Both the position numbers and the translations under genes were made by a program. From contig JAMWET010000482.1 in NCBI GenBank assembly GCA_024036415.1, forward strand, positions 1 through 64,000: 64,000 nt of DNA, written 5' to 3'. Position 1 is the stretch's first letter. The number at the start of each line of letters is the position of its first letter. Source of the stretch: Prochilodus magdalenae (Eukaryota > Chordata > Actinopteri > Characiformes > Prochilodontidae). This document shows positions 1 through 12,297 of the stretch, one piece after another. The notes under the pieces are model-generated. The model was given only the letters and a program-made list of their open reading frames with translations, made no database searches and was not told the DNA's origin.

Positions 1-1117
1 TTGTGTGACATGTGGAAACACACTGTTCATCATTGTGTTGACCACTGTACCTCTTGGATGTCACGGAATTTGTTGATCATATCCACCAAGACAAAAGTCG
101 GGACTCCTCGTAGCTGAAGAAACCTGCTCACCATTATGAGTCACTCATGGACAGTCTGGCCCAACATCGTTGCAGACCTTTTCTCACTGGTTGGAGCTAA
201 AAGAGATAAATGTTGCAGGACCAATTCCAAGCTGGCCAAAATGTTAGGTTGGCCTTTTTTTATCCAGTTTCTTACGTTCAACCCTTGTCAAATTCATCTC
301 AGCTGTACGCTTCGGACTCCTAAATCTACCATATAGTGTTGCTGCTTGTTCTACATACTAATACAATACCCCCCCCCCACCAAACAACCCAAAGGTTATC
401 TATACTAAAATCTAATAGTTATTGAGTTCGGCGTAGGCTTCACCCGTACACTAAATATTAGCATACTGCCATCGGTTTTTTACTAACACGGAAGCACAAT
501 AGGAAGCCGAACACTCATACCTAGCTGGTATCTGAGGTCCCCTGATTTTCTATGGTAGGTGTTTATACAACAAAACACCAAAACCACATTTTAAACTATA
601 CGCCATATTACATTAGTTCATATTAGTTCATCTCTGATGTTGCAATAAATAACTATGTAGGGTCATATTCTACCTGGTCAGACGACGTGGTTCTTTTTAA
701 ATGTTGTCTTTGTTGGTTGTGTTTCATTAAGCCTAACAGCAAATGCATGTGTACAACTGTCTACTGTGAATTACACAGAATTAGGACATAAAACCGCCCA
801 ACCATACATACATTAATCTGTACATTTTTCTTGGCTACGTAGGAATCAAAACATCAATAAAAATTTGCTTTTGCTGTTAGCACCCAAACAATAAAAACAA
901 CTAATTTACACCTTAGAAAAAATCACACTTTAAACTTTATTGTCGAAAGTATTTACATCAGTCTTTATTATGAACCTAAGACTCCTTAGGGTGTGCGCTG
1001 CCACTTCTAAATGACCACAACTGAAAGAACCTGAATTTCCAGATTTTAGCAAACTAACCCTTTCCTCTATTATTATAGGCACATGAAGGGCCTACAACGT
1101 CTTATTATTTACTGCCA
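1..1117. other. intergenic, no supported gene
   Basis: AT-rich sequence with a short C-run near 370. The short open frames lack codon bias, splice context or a recognisable domain. I see no gene here. Confidence 0.5.
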
Positions 1118-1325
1118 TTTCAGATGACGCTCTTTATCCAGTCAACCTCTACAATGGTTATATTAACTAGACCATGTAGGTTGAGGAGTCTTGTGCCCAA
1201 GGACTCTTATTGGTGTCAGCACAGCAAGGTCACCCGACATTGAAAACCCCAGTCTCTCTTACACGTACGGTGGGTAGATTCCTGGTGGGCTTGTAGTGGT
1301 CATGTCCGTCACTGCCACCCAACAC
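1118..1325 (-). mobile_element. degenerate tRNA-derived SINE
   Basis: This reads as the reverse complement of the SINE that is best preserved at 32181-32398. The 3' tail motif (GACGCTCTTTATCCAG, normally 'gcatttagctgacgctcttatccag'-like) lies at about 1133-1150, and the block 'cccaaggactcttattggtgt' follows at about 1198. The tRNA-like head is badly decayed near 1310-1325. There is no coding content. It is identified by comparison with the other copies in this window. Confidence 0.7.
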
Positions 1326-4300
1326 ACACCACAAGTTTGGCTGGTGCCCCGCGTCACTGATAGTTATGTTATAGTTGCAGTTTCTAAGTTGAAAATGAGT
1401 TAGAACACACGGTCTGACATTTTGAATGATCATCGTTTATTAGCTAAATTAGTATCTCTGATTAAAATTGCAGCTTTTACATAGGAGAGCTTTACATTCC
1501 ACTTGTATGAAAAGTGCTCTATTAGTAAAAAAGTATTTTATGAGTTATTATTATTATTATTACTTTGTATTGTTGTCTTCCCCCTTGTCGTTCTTGTCGC
1601 GTTTCTTTGTCCGTTCTGTTGTTGTTGTTGTTATGCAAAAATGATGGCACATACCTTTTATAAAAGGTTTGTTTTTTACCACAATAAGTTAAAATTAAAT
1701 AGACACTTTGTGGACCATAAAATGTGCAGAAACATAAAGCCATAATTTGTGTTTAATAAGCCATAATAATCTTTTTTTTGTTGCTAATAGAGGATTTTTT
1801 CACTTCACCATCTGTTAATTGTATAGGGTGGGACTGGTGTTCAAATGTTTTGGCTCCCCTACTTGCGTAAATGAAGGGTCGGTTCTCACACTCGAATGTA
1901 AACTGAGGTGGCGTGCACCTTGTGTCAGTGGGATGAATGGGCTCCTCGCCAGAGGAGGCAGTGTTTCCATCGCCTTGTTCCACTAATCGATCAGGGGATG
2001 GCCGTCAAACAAGCAGCCCCTGCATGCCTACTGAAATTGAATGGACGCGGTCCCCTCGCCCCCTGGCAGGCTGCTGGCCGCGTAGTCGCCCTCGTGTCCA
2101 CATCAGTCTGTACTATCAAAGACTCCTCACACCCACGGCCCGATGGCATGGGAGAGTGACTGTGTCAGGCCCCGCGGAGCGAAAAAAAAGACCCTCTGTC
2201 TCCTCCGCATCAGTGGGAGAATGGGACACAGTGAGGACGGACAACAAAGTCAAAGATTCTTCACATCAGCTTCCCATTTTCATGCACTACTGCCAGCGTG
2301 TCAGAAATCAACGAGTGTTGTCCACCCCCCTCCCTCCTTCCTTTGGCACCCCAGCCAGATATCTCATTGCCCACCTCCTCCCCCCACCCTCCACCAACCT
2401 CTTTTATCTGCATTCAAAGGTAGCCCTATACCTACCATTCATCAAAGGAGTTCAAATGTGACCACCTTGCAACCTAATGCCACTTTTTTTTCAAAAACTT
2501 TCTCACTGGACTCGGAGAAAAAAAAAAACAGACTTTGGCCCGACCCAGCAAGAGCATTTAGCTCCCACGTGCACTTCAACCCCCAAATTATTAATCAGGT
2601 ACCTAGTTTAATTCTGACACACAAGTCTATTCAATTAGCACTATAACAAATACACATCATACATAAACATAAAACAACATAAAGTCTAACAGCCAGATGC
2701 TGGTAATGTTGACAGGTTTTCAGTTTGTAAGTGAAAATTAGTGGGGTTTTTGCACTCAATCACTCGCTTTAAAAACCAGAGAGAGCAAAAAAAATAAAAC
2801 ATTAAATCAATTTGAAAGAAACTGGCATTAAATTCAGTCAACGCTTTAATTACTACTTGGCTAACGAACTCCCCACACACATGCAAGCAACACCAGATCT
2901 GTGTGGTCACCATTAGAAAGCTGGAAGCCTGGATTATCTGTTTAGCTCTAGTGAGTGAAAGCCTTGTTGCCACTGTGCTTATTTATATAATAAGCCAACA
3001 CTGTAATGCTCACTAACATGATTTTGTACTTCTCACACGCAGATTTTACATAAACCTACGGAAGTACAACTGTACAAAACATAAACCTCTGGACTAGAAG
3101 ATCTTTTCCCAGTTGTGAACATACGATGCTCCAAATGTGCATATATCTTCTTGCCTGGCCAGCATTTTAATGATCGCTCCGCCTGAGCATTAGTATACCC
3201 ATGCCGCTTAGGCTATTAATACGCTCCCCGGTTTATGGAGTTGAGATGGACCATCCCCGTCACCGCCGACCATTTCCTTCCATAGTAGAGCCAATGCCGC
3301 GCGAACGGTGCGATGTTGGGACTTGAATTCCACTGCATGACTACTAACAGATCAGCTGACCATCGATCCTTTCTTTTTCTCTTTTGCTCTTTGGCAGAAG
3401 AACATAATGTCCAGTTATCTCCATAAACTACTTTTGGGTACAAAGACGACTAGCAGTTGTAACACCATTTTATCTCCATACAAACATACATCGCATATAG
3501 TGACGACTTTCATGTTAGGATCAACCCTTTGCTACATGAATTCTAGACTGGCGTTTTGGTTATCCATGAGTGGGAACGAGTTCCCGTTTACACAAACGAA
3601 AAAACCAGATGCAAATTACTGACTTAATTGCATTTGCCATTTCATAAAAGACTACATATTTTCTCTGATTCAGCCCTTCTGGTAACTCATACTGTTGTGA
3701 TTTCCAATATGTTCCTGGTTTAGCGTTTACATCCATTGTCTATTGGCGTTAGTCAAGATAATGCGGGAGTCATCTCTCTGCTGGTGGGACTACACACGAT
3801 GTAAACTCGGGGCAGGTCAAGTTCCTCTTGTAGCTAATGTTTATCCTAATAGGTCTGATTGATGTGCTTTGCCAATTCCATTTTTTTGGGCACAAGTTTA
3901 AACAAATCTCACAGCTAGCACAAGGTGAGATAGGCATCACCAGATAACAGTATAAAACTGTATAGCCCACACACTAAAACTTGATGCTGCAGCTTTTCTA
4001 TTAAATATCCTTAGCTTAACGCTAGGTACTGAGTCAGCTCTAAACCCATTGACCAACATCATACAAAATAAAATATGAACACTCTCTCACACACACATCA
4101 CCTACTGTGTAAAAGTGAATACCAGAAATATTTAAACACTTACGTAGTTAGTTTTCTGCGTGGATCTATAAAGTGGTCCTTTTGTCCTTTCGCCATGATG
4201 TTTGCAGTTGTTGTGTGTCCTGCTGTGTTTTTGCACATGCTCTCAGGCTGAGTAAAATGAAAGAAATAAGAGTAAGGGTAAGTACATGTGCTATGAGAGG

Positions 4301-4582
4301 AAATGCTAAGCTCCAATACATCTCTCTATTTCAGATTTCTGCATGGGATTTCCAGGCCTTAATTCGATCTAGGAAATTGAAGTATGGTTTGACATGACCA
4401 CTTGATTAAGCAAATCACCACAGAAATCTGACTGTGATTATAGATTTTTAGGTGTGCGTAATCACACTCAAAGCTCAAACATGTCTTGGCTGAACACAGT
4501 TGTTCCAGCATCAGAATGTAGGGTGATTATATATTTCATTGTACAAAAAGTTCAAAAAGTCAAAAATGTTGACATTGTGAAT
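1326..4582. other. intergenic, no supported gene
   Basis: About 3.2 kb without a convincing gene. A GC-richer patch at about 1900-2260 gives overlapping open frames of 80-170 codons in several frames, but with no domain and no splice structure. Purine or pyrimidine runs occur at 2187-2195 and 2519-2530. The rest is AT-rich unique sequence. Confidence 0.4.
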
Positions 4583-4820
4583 CTCGTCGTTGTCCAAAGA
4601 AAAACAGGTATCTCCAAAACTGCAACTTTACAGGAGAGGCCAAAAACCTCATTCAGTTTTTAATGTAAGTCAATGGAACCAGACGTCTTTCCAAGCACTT
4701 TTGGGCCATTTCTATTTCTCCGTTCATCATGCAATCAGCAGCTGCTGTTTTCAAATTATGCATAAAAGTCAAAATGTACAAAAATGGAGATACTTGTTTT
4801 TCACTGGACACTGACAATAT
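4583..4820 (+). mobile_element. MITE, GTCGCTGTCC-TIR family, copy 1
   Basis: This is a short non-coding element with inverted ends: 'ctcgtcgttgtccaaag' on the left and 'ggacactgacaatat' on the right. The interior carries the family blocks 'ctttacaggagaggccaaaa', 'tcaatggaaccagacgtctt' and 'ttttgggccatttct', then a segment similar to 'aaaatggagatac'. The same blocks recur at 16.4, 25.9, 27.2, 44.2 and 47.6 kb. It has no open frame of its own. The transposase family that mobilised it is unknown. Confidence 0.8.
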
Positions 4821-6084
4821 TCAGGGGTTGCGACTAGGTTTGAACCATTTCGAGAAAATACCTCATTGCTAAGTAAGGTTCTAAATGTTAGAAGTTATGT
4901 GCCAGACTGCCAGTTAGTTGTGATTGTGCTGCACAAAGAACATGGGTGTTTGGTTATTTCTGATTGAGCTGGCTTTTTTGCAGGTGCTGCACATACTGGT
5001 ATACTGTTATTGTTATTGAATTGAAACTGATAATAATGTTAGGCTGTTATACAAAAACAGCAGCTCTTGTAATTTGGTAACTGCTCTGTGATTTTTTAAA
5101 AAAACACATATCTACATTTTGACTAATAATATTTTAGCCTCTTCACATTCAAAAGCAAAAATCAGAGAAGCTTCTGGTCACCTGATCAGCCGCTATGTTG
5201 GTTAGGAGTGTTGAGAGCTGAATGAGCAGGTGAGTAAGTGATGCTCCTAGACATGTTCAAGTCTGACCTTTTTTGACACACGAGAGACGACGATGAATAA
5301 TTGACTCTGGTCTTTGATGTAGCTGATCTCTGGCTGAGAGCAACAGGCAGTCACGGTGGTCTTTGCACTAGGTAAAGTTGGGCAGCTGCCTGGGGCAACA
5401 TAGGAAAAGTAAATGCTCTGTTAGTGAACACAGCAGAACTGCCACTGAAATCAGGGCAGGCCTTCAACAGCTGTACACTTTTGCCTTGTGGTCGGCACTA
5501 ACCTCACTGCCCATCACACTGGAACATGTGCAACAGAAGTCATATCTCAGCTAACAGCAATCCTCACTCCAAGCATCCAGAGCCTTTACACATGGCTGTT
5601 CTATGTGCTGCACGGCAACACCTCCTGCACACCTTTGGCAACATGAGCCAGTAGCAGGAAGCCAAAATGAGTCCCCTGGAAACATAATTAAAAGCGTGTT
5701 CCACAATCACAAGAACAAACAGCTGCGATTTAAATTTGGCATGGTCTGAATAGGTTTCGGGGTGAAGGCACCATCGATGATCAGCCACTCTTTCATTATT
5801 GAATTGGGCCAGATTTGATGCCTTCCCTGGCACAGTTCCAAGGGAATTTCCTGTAGACTAGGATCTGCATCACTGCTGGTAGACCTGTATGACCATATAC
5901 TTCCATAAGCCTGCAGATTCAGCTACTTCCTTCACATTATGGTCTTTGGCACGCCCATGCTTTGAACCCATTTTCCACACATGGAACTGTAGCTGAACAT
6001 GCACTGTAGCTCCTCTTCTCAATCTATGAATCCCGTCACTCACCTAGCAGGTAAATCAGTTATTGATTCCCTGTTGACTCTTCA
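4821..6084. other. intergenic, no supported gene
   Basis: Unique sequence with no recognisable exon or repeat. The 89-codon frame on the minus strand at 5564-5833 has no recognisable domain. Confidence 0.4.
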
Positions 6085-6690
6085 GCTCATCAGAACGTTT
6101 TTCTAAGGGTATTCATTTTTAGATGTGCTTTAGATCATTGCCATACTGGAAGATCCAATCCCGGCCCAGTTTAGTTTTCAAGTTTTTAATTGAATATTAG
6201 CCTTTGGAAGAAAAACTGCCCCACAGTATCACAGATCCACCACCATACTTTACAGTGAGGATAAGGCATTTTTCTGCATGTCTACATTCTGCGTATCTAC
6301 ACCAAAACCTAGTGTTTGCTGCCAAAGAGCTCTGTTTTGGTGTCCTCTGACCACAGAACACAGTCCCACTGAAAGTTTCAGAAGATTATGGCAAACTGTA
6401 GGGACTCAAGTTTGTTGCTCGTTGACAGCAGAGGCTTTCTTCTGGAAACCCTCCCAAACAACTTGCGGTCATGTGGGTGATGTCTTATTGTAGTCTGGGA
6501 GATGTTCTGACTCTAAGAGCTAACTTAAGTCTGCAGTCCTCCACTTATGATCCTTGGAGAGTCTTGTGCCACTAGGTTCTTTTTCCTGCCAGATGTTCAG
6601 CATCTCCAGCTTTTTGACAGTGGAAATGAGCATTTTACTGTTTAACTATTTTATTCTAACCATTTCCTGATTTGTGCAACTCAACAACCC
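6085..6690 (-). mobile_element. degenerate Tc1-like transposon fragment
   Basis: The reverse complement translates in broken frames to Tc1 transposase-like pieces. A 'YGNDLKH' block at about 6145-6165 is the decayed form of the DNDPKH motif. The stretch at 6225-6360 corresponds to the 'VKHGGG' to 'SDETK' region: the plus strand reads 'ccaccaccatactttacag' and 'ggtgtcctctgaccacagaa', both typical of antisense fish Tc1. There are many stops and no intact terminal repeat. It differs from, and abuts, the better preserved element at 6699-7891. Confidence 0.7.
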
Positions 6691-6698
6691 TTTGCACA

Positions 6699-7530
6699 TC
6701 ACTGTATTCTCTGGATTTTCATATAGTGATGGGTGATTTTGACCTGTGTATTATCCTTTGTTGCCCTGGCAGTGTGCTTGGGATCATTGTCATGCTGAAA
6801 GACCCAGCCACGTTTCATCTTCATTGCCCTTGCTGATGGAAGGAGGTTTGCACCCAAAATCTCACAATACATGGCCCCATTCATTCTTTCATGTACACGG
6901 ACCAGTCGTCCTGGTCCCTTTGCAGAGAAACAGCCCCAAAGCATGATGTTGCCACCCCCATGCTTCACAGTTGGTATGGTGTTCTTTGGATGCAACTCCG
7001 CATTCACTTTCCTCCAAACACGACGAGTTGTGTTTTTACCAAATAGTTCTACTTTGGTTTCATCTGACCATATGACATTCTCCCAATACTCTTCTGGAAC
7101 ATCCAAATGCTCTCTAGCAAACTTCAGACGTGCCTGGATATGGACTGGCTTAAGCAGGGGGACACGTCTGGCACTGCAAGATCTGAGTCCCTGGCGTCGT
7201 GTAGTGTGTTTGCTGCTGATGGTAGCCTTTGTAACGTTGGTCCCAGCTTCCTGCAGGTCATTCACTAGATCCCCCCTTGTGGTTCTGGGATTTTTCCTTA
7301 CTGTTCTTGTGATCATTTTGACCCCACGGGCTGAGATCTTGCGTGGAGCCCCAGATCGAGGAGATTAGTAGTGGTCTTGTAGGTCTTCCATTTTCTGATT
7401 ATTGCTCCCACAGTAGATTTCTTCACATCAAGCTGCTTGCCTATTGCAGATTCAGTCTCCCAGCCCTGGTGCAGGTCTACAATTCGGGTTTCTGGTGTCC
7501 TCCGACAGCTCTTTCGTCTTCACCATAGTG
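6699..7530 (-). pseudogene. Tc1-like transposase, frameshifted and truncated
   Basis: Cut-and-paste DDE transposase remnant. The start lies near 7530, where the minus strand reads MVKTKELSEDTRN. A one-base deletion then shifts the frame, and helix-turn-helix residues (ESAIGKQL, KKSTVGAIIRKWK) continue in the other frame. From 7316 a 205-codon open frame runs on. It contains [10 protein letters not shown], then the first catalytic Asp in WSDETK (residue 85), [20 protein letters not shown] (residues 118-137) and [11 protein letters not shown] (second Asp at residue 176). The third catalytic residue (Glu of the PIENLW-type motif) is absent because similarity ends at about residue 187. Full-length Tc1 transposases are about 340 residues. 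Confidence 0.9.
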
Positions 7531-7891
7531 GAGTTTGGAGTGTGAGTGTTTGAGGTTGTAGGCAGGTGTCTTTTATACTGTTAACGACTTCAAACAGGTG
7601 CCATTAATACAGGTAATGAGTGGGGGAAAGAGGAGCCTCTTAAAAAAGAAGTTACAGGTCTGTGACAGCCAGAAATCTTGCTTGTTTGTTATTGACCAAA
7701 TACTTATTTTCCACCATTATTTGCAAATAAATTCTTTAAAAATCAGACAAAATCACTTTCTCAATTTTTTTCCACATTTTGTCTCTCATAGTTGAGGTCT
7801 ACCTATGATGTCAATTACAGGCCTCTCTCATCTTTTTAAGTGGGACAACTTGCACAATTGGTGACTGACTAAATACTTATTTTCCCCACTG
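6699..7891 (-). mobile_element. Tc1/mariner element, 3' truncated, one intact TIR
   Basis: A Tc1-type DNA transposon on the minus strand. Its 5' end is complete: the outer terminal repeat ends at 7891 (plus strand '...ttttccccactg') beside a TA at 7892-7893. A second inner direct repeat of the terminal motif, 'ccaaatacttattttccacc', lies at about 7696-7715, giving the IR/DR layout of Tc1-like elements. The transposase frame follows. The 3' third and the second TIR are missing, and the break lies at about 6700-6740 where another Tc1 fragment begins. It cannot move by itself. Confidence 0.92.
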
Positions 7892-8174
7892 TAAGTGTAC
7901 TTAGTAACTCAGGAACTTTTTACTTCTGTTACATTTCAATTATAAGAGTTTCTAGAACGGCCCATTTATTTGGGTTATGTTTGTTTTTTCTTTTTGCATT
8001 TGTACTTCTAATAAAGGTTACATTTTTGGCAATATTTTAAATGAAATATGAAAATAAACAATAAAATAGTTTCTTATTAAGTTTTGCTTATTTTACCAGG
8101 GGGGCCTTTTATTAATTTTATTTAATTTTTTTTGCAATTTAGTAAAAAATGCAAAAAAAGATGAAAGAAAGAAA

Positions 8175-8217
8175 AGCTAACTTTAGCTTAAGCTAACTTT
8201 AGCTTAAGCTAACGTTA
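8175..8217. repeat. 16-bp tandem repeat
   Basis: About 2.6 copies of a 16-bp unit 'agctaactttagctta'. The unit is itself partly palindromic (TTAGCTTAAGCTAA). No function is visible. Confidence 0.7.
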
Positions 8218-8515
8218 GGTGGTGCACAAGCCCACAGAGCATATATAATGCTGGCGTTAATTGCAGTGTTGGCAGCTCTAGTACAGGAATAATTACAAGA
8301 ATAATTACTTTAATAATTACTTTCTGGGTAAAATCATCTAATTATTTGTCACTTTTCTTCTGTATGGACTTCCGTACCAAGGTTTTTCATTATAGGCAAA
8401 TACTGTAGCTTGTGTTTAGCACTTTCCTTAAACAAGCACAACAATCTGCTATAGTGAGATCATTTCACCGGACAGAATTTCAGTACAAATGTAAATAAAT
8501 AAATTAAAAAAAGGG

Positions 8516-9237
8516 CAGTGCTGGACACTAACTCAGTAAAAGTCATTTGGTTCTGGGTTGTTGTTTTTTTTTTTTTGGTATATTGAAGTGCTACGTTAAC
8601 TCCACTACATTTTAAACTCTACATTTACATTTACAGCATTCAGCTGACGCTCTTATCCAGAGCGACTTACAAGGTTAATCATATTACAGGTGAGCCAATG
8701 TAGTGTTAGGAGTCTTGCCCAAGGACTCTTATTGGTGTAGCACAGCGTAGTCACTCAGACTGGGATTCTCCCACGTGTGGTGGTAGCTACTTAGCTACTT
8801 GGCAGGTAGTGGTGTTATCCGCTGAGCTACACCAACACCTAATTACTTGCTGTTTATAAACGAAAGAAGTGTGAAGCGAGCCCACCAATCAGTGGACAGC
8901 GGTCACTTTGTTTTGAGCTTGTGTTGACCTGTTGGACAGAGCTTGGTTCTAGCTAATGGAAACTGTTCTCCTTCAGTGTTCTGTGCTTATAATCATTTTA
9001 AATGACATCAGAGTCAGACTAATGAATGACCTTCTATTAAAGACTGGTGGACTGAGACACACTAGAGTCTCTACACCTACACTGAGCTGATTAGAAGTAC
9101 TTAGGTACATCTGAAGGTAAATACTTTAGTACTGCTACTCCAGTGGAGGTCTAAAGGGAGGAAATCCTACTGACACTGGAGGAATATTTTACCTTGGGTA
9201 ACTCAAGCACATGGTTTGTGCATTTTGTCCACCACTG
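8516..9237. mobile_element. non-autonomous hAT-like DNA transposon
   Basis: The ends are inverted: 'CAGTGCTGGACA' starts at 8516 and 'TGTCCACCACTG' ends at 9237. The subterminal sequence is of the 'acttgagtta / agtaaaagtca' type seen in fish hAT MITEs. The right half (about 8970-9237) also occurs inverted at 61800-62145. A SINE is nested inside at 8621-8837. I could not confirm an 8-bp target duplication. There is no transposase. Confidence 0.7.
8621..8837 (-). mobile_element. tRNA-derived SINE, near full length
   Basis: Minus-strand copy of the SINE at 32181-32398. On the plus strand it begins with the tail 'acatttacatttacagcatt' followed by 'gacgctcttatccagagcga', and ends with the tRNA-like head 'gctgagctacaccaaca'. 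The B-box region is altered (about 8755-8775). It is inserted inside the hAT-like element 8516-9237. Confidence 0.88.
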
Positions 9238-10578
9238 AAAGAAAAGACGTTTTCAGGTATATAGCCTTTCCCTAAGATGACTTTATTTGCCCAGACATCA
9301 CTTTTTACAGTGTTCACAGTTGCATCACTGATTCAGTATGTTTCCTGTGGTACCCATTCCGGCCTAGAGCCACAGAATCACCATAAGCACCCTTGTTGGC
9401 AATATGCTTTCCTCGTAGCCAAACACCTCAAGTCTATTAGCACTATTATCCTGGACACAGTTGCCGGCATGCGGATGTTTGGCAGGAGTCCTAATTCTGC
9501 GGGTTCAGTCAGGGGGCGTTAATGAAGCGAGTGAACGGGTGAAAGAAGGAAGGATGTAGCAGCTGATCAGCTGGCCTGATAACAAATGTGTGTGTTTTGG
9601 GCCCACTCAGCACACTTAGATGCAAACAGCCACCAGTTCACCCCTATAGGTGTGAAGCGGGTCATTTCATGTTGAGTGCACTTGTCTACTTGTTGCACAC
9701 GGGGGGCTTCTGTCAAACACGGCCATGCATTGTTTTAGGAGGTTGACGCATGGATGTGCGCGTTCATGGATCTGATTGGCCGCGCTAAGCCCTTTTTCTC
9801 TGGGCTCTTTGAGAGTACAATGGATGGTAATTAATTTGAAAATAAGCCCTCTTGTCACTACAAATGCGTGCTGGTAGTCTGAGTTTCTTCTCATGTTGGT
9901 GCACCGCTGACCTCTCTGTCTAGTCTGGAGTTGAACCTATATATCAACAGGCATCACATTACAAGCTTCCGATCAGATAGATAGAGAGATAACCGGCCTT
10001 TTAGGAAAACACACGGGAGGACATGTACGTCCGCATATGTCTTCTTAGGGAGCCAGTGGGCCTCTATTACGGCAGCTTTGCTAGGCTCAATCGTGTACAT
10101 GATCCTTCATGTGCCTAATGTGAGCATGTCTGCTGTCATCAAAGGACATCAGGCAGCCTCTCGGGATAGTTTGCGTGCATGTTCTGGCTGCTGGGACTTT
10201 AATAGGCTTGATAATAGACACAGCATGTAGCGCGCTTGTTGTAACATAGTCATGAAGATCTATGAAAGCAAGGCACACTTATATTCAGGCAGTTGGACGT
10301 GTCTGCTGCTTAGCAAGCCATGTTTTATAAGATGCTACAGATACCATATAAACCTATAGCATTTAACTGTCAGACGTTACAAGGGAATTCCACCAACCCC
10401 TTTGCATCATGAAGATAAGGCAAGCAAAGCAATTCATAGTGGTGACGATTGGGAGCAGACATCCACAGAGTTTAGTGGCTCTGAAAACAACAGCATAGAA
10501 ATATACAAGAACCGTTACGAAGACAAAACCAGAGATTAGTACATAGTTTTTAAGCTGTGTTAAATTCCACCATACACT
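9238..10578. other. intergenic, no supported gene
   Basis: Unique sequence. I see no exon or repeat that I recognise. A degenerate GATA run sits at about 9976-9990. Confidence 0.4.
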
Positions 10579-11231
10579 GATCACCATCAGAATAAATAGC
10601 TGCACCCCAAAGGATGCAACCAGCAGGAATCAAACTTGGTGGGTAGGTTTGACATTGTGTGACATGCAAATGATTCAAGTTTCATGCTCAGCCACGCATG
10701 TGATGTAAACAAGGACAGCTTTTTTTTTGCTGTACCTAAATGACCCAACAGCCACGATTGAGGACGTTCAGCGAGCAGTGATGTCCAGTCATTCTGTTAA
10801 TGGCACCGCCATTAATAGCCGTCATCTTCAGTGACAAGTCCGCTTTGTCTTGGTGGAAACGATTAATGAATACATGTGTGGCGGCACCATGGGCAGCACC
10901 AAAATGAACAGTTTGTTGTCACGTGACATGTCTAGAAGGCCGGGTGTCACTCCACCCCTACCGCGAAATCTACTGGAACTGTGTGAGAATATTCAAGCTG
11001 CATGGGATGGATTATCACAGGACACCATTAGGAACCCCTACAACTCCATGCCGAGGCATCTGGATTATTGCATTAGCAAACATGGTGGCCCGACGCCATA
11101 CTGAGAAACACGTCTGTATGTGTAGCTCAATAAATTTGACCCATATGTCTAAATCTATCATCATTTATTGTTCCTGGTAATCTTTATCTTTCTTCACACA
11201 TCTTCCTGAGTTTTTTCTTTTAATGATGAGT
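10579..11231 (+). mobile_element. Tc1/mariner-like element, copy A (internally deleted)
   Basis: One of several related elements here (30.0, 32-34 and 35.1 kb). The left end is near 10579 ('caccatcagaataaatagct', related to 'cactcatcctcaaaaagg' at 29979) and the right end is at about 11231 ('gatgagtg', complementary to the left end). Between them is the C-terminal transposase frame. The residues LCENIQAAWDGLSQDTIRN and ISKHGGPTPY are typical of the C-terminus of this Tc1-like group, and the stop lies at 11102-11104. The catalytic core is missing. Confidence 0.8.
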
Positions 11232-11257
11232 GCATATGTTCGTTTTAAATGTTTACC

Positions 11258-11345
11258 ACACAGAAAGGACCCGGACGGCCCAGCAGGGAAACAAACCCAG
11301 GCCCTTCTTGCTGTGAGGCGACAGTGCTACCCACCATGCTGCTGG
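11258..11345 (+). repeat. fragment of dispersed LINE-tail-like repeat
   Basis: The blocks 'cagaaaggacccggacggcc' and 'cttcttgctgtgaggcgaca' match the widespread fish repeat that is longer at 19372-19645. No coding potential. Confidence 0.6.
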
Positions 11346-12178
11346 ACCAACCTTTAAACAGCACATCATTTGTTTTGCCATTCTTCACGTCTTTAGCTGT
11401 GCAGTGGCATGTTCTACGGCAAACCCTGTCCACCACCTGTACGCTGTAATTATGCAGCCATGTTGTTATACACATTTCCACTGTGTATCAGTCCATTTCA
11501 AATGAGCTTGAGTCCAGAGACGTCTACAGTGTTTCTGGATGCTGTTGATATATGAGCTCCACTGTACACAGTCTTAACTTGCATTAATGAATGAACAGGG
11601 TTTGCCGTTTTTCAGCATCTTCAAAAGGCCATGTGCTGTTATACATCACAGAGGCATGCCCGGTCTTAATACAGTATCATCTGTGGGGGCCAAAGGTCAT
11701 GGGCATTCAGTGGTGGATTTTGGCCTTCCATTTTATGCACAGGTTCTGGAAAAGGTTCCTAAATCTTTTGATAATAATAATATGAACCATAGGAAGTGAA
11801 ATTCCAAAAATTTCAAATGCTTATTGAGGAATGTTGTTCTTCAACTGCAGGATTATTTGCTGATGCATTTTCTATTTGCTGATGAACACTTGCTCGTAGG
11901 GGTCTAGCTCTTTAATGGATGCTCTTTTTAAACCTTTTAAAGAATTTGTTTATCTTTTTTTTTCATAGTTTTTTCATTTAAGAATGTTCCTAAAACTGCT
12001 TAAACTGCTCTGGTACAAACTTTTGTTCTGTGCATATATGTACGCAACATTGATAAAATATGACACGAAATACATTTTTTATTTACTGCTTTAGTATAAA
12101 TACAGGTCAGCATATACCTACAACTTGCTGTCCCAGGCAAGTTTTTGAATTAGATTTGTACTATTGAGATAAGACTAC

Positions 12179-12297
12179 TACCTGCGATGGACTGGTCACC
12201 TGTTTAAGGTGCTTCAAGCCTTTCGCCCAATGCATGCTGGGATAGGCAGACCCCCAAACCCGGGAGGATTACATGGTTTAGAAGACAAGTGAGATAG
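12179..12297 (-). repeat. fragment of dispersed LINE-tail-like repeat
   Basis: The plus strand reads 'cctgcgatggactggtcacc' then 'gcccaatgcatgctgggata'. This is the opposite orientation of the repeat at 19372-19645, which carries 'ggagcctatcccagcattca'. It is non-coding. Confidence 0.6.

Noticed and set aside
6871..7368. 165-codon plus-strand frame
   Set aside because: Antisense shadow of the Tc1-like transposase on the minus strand.
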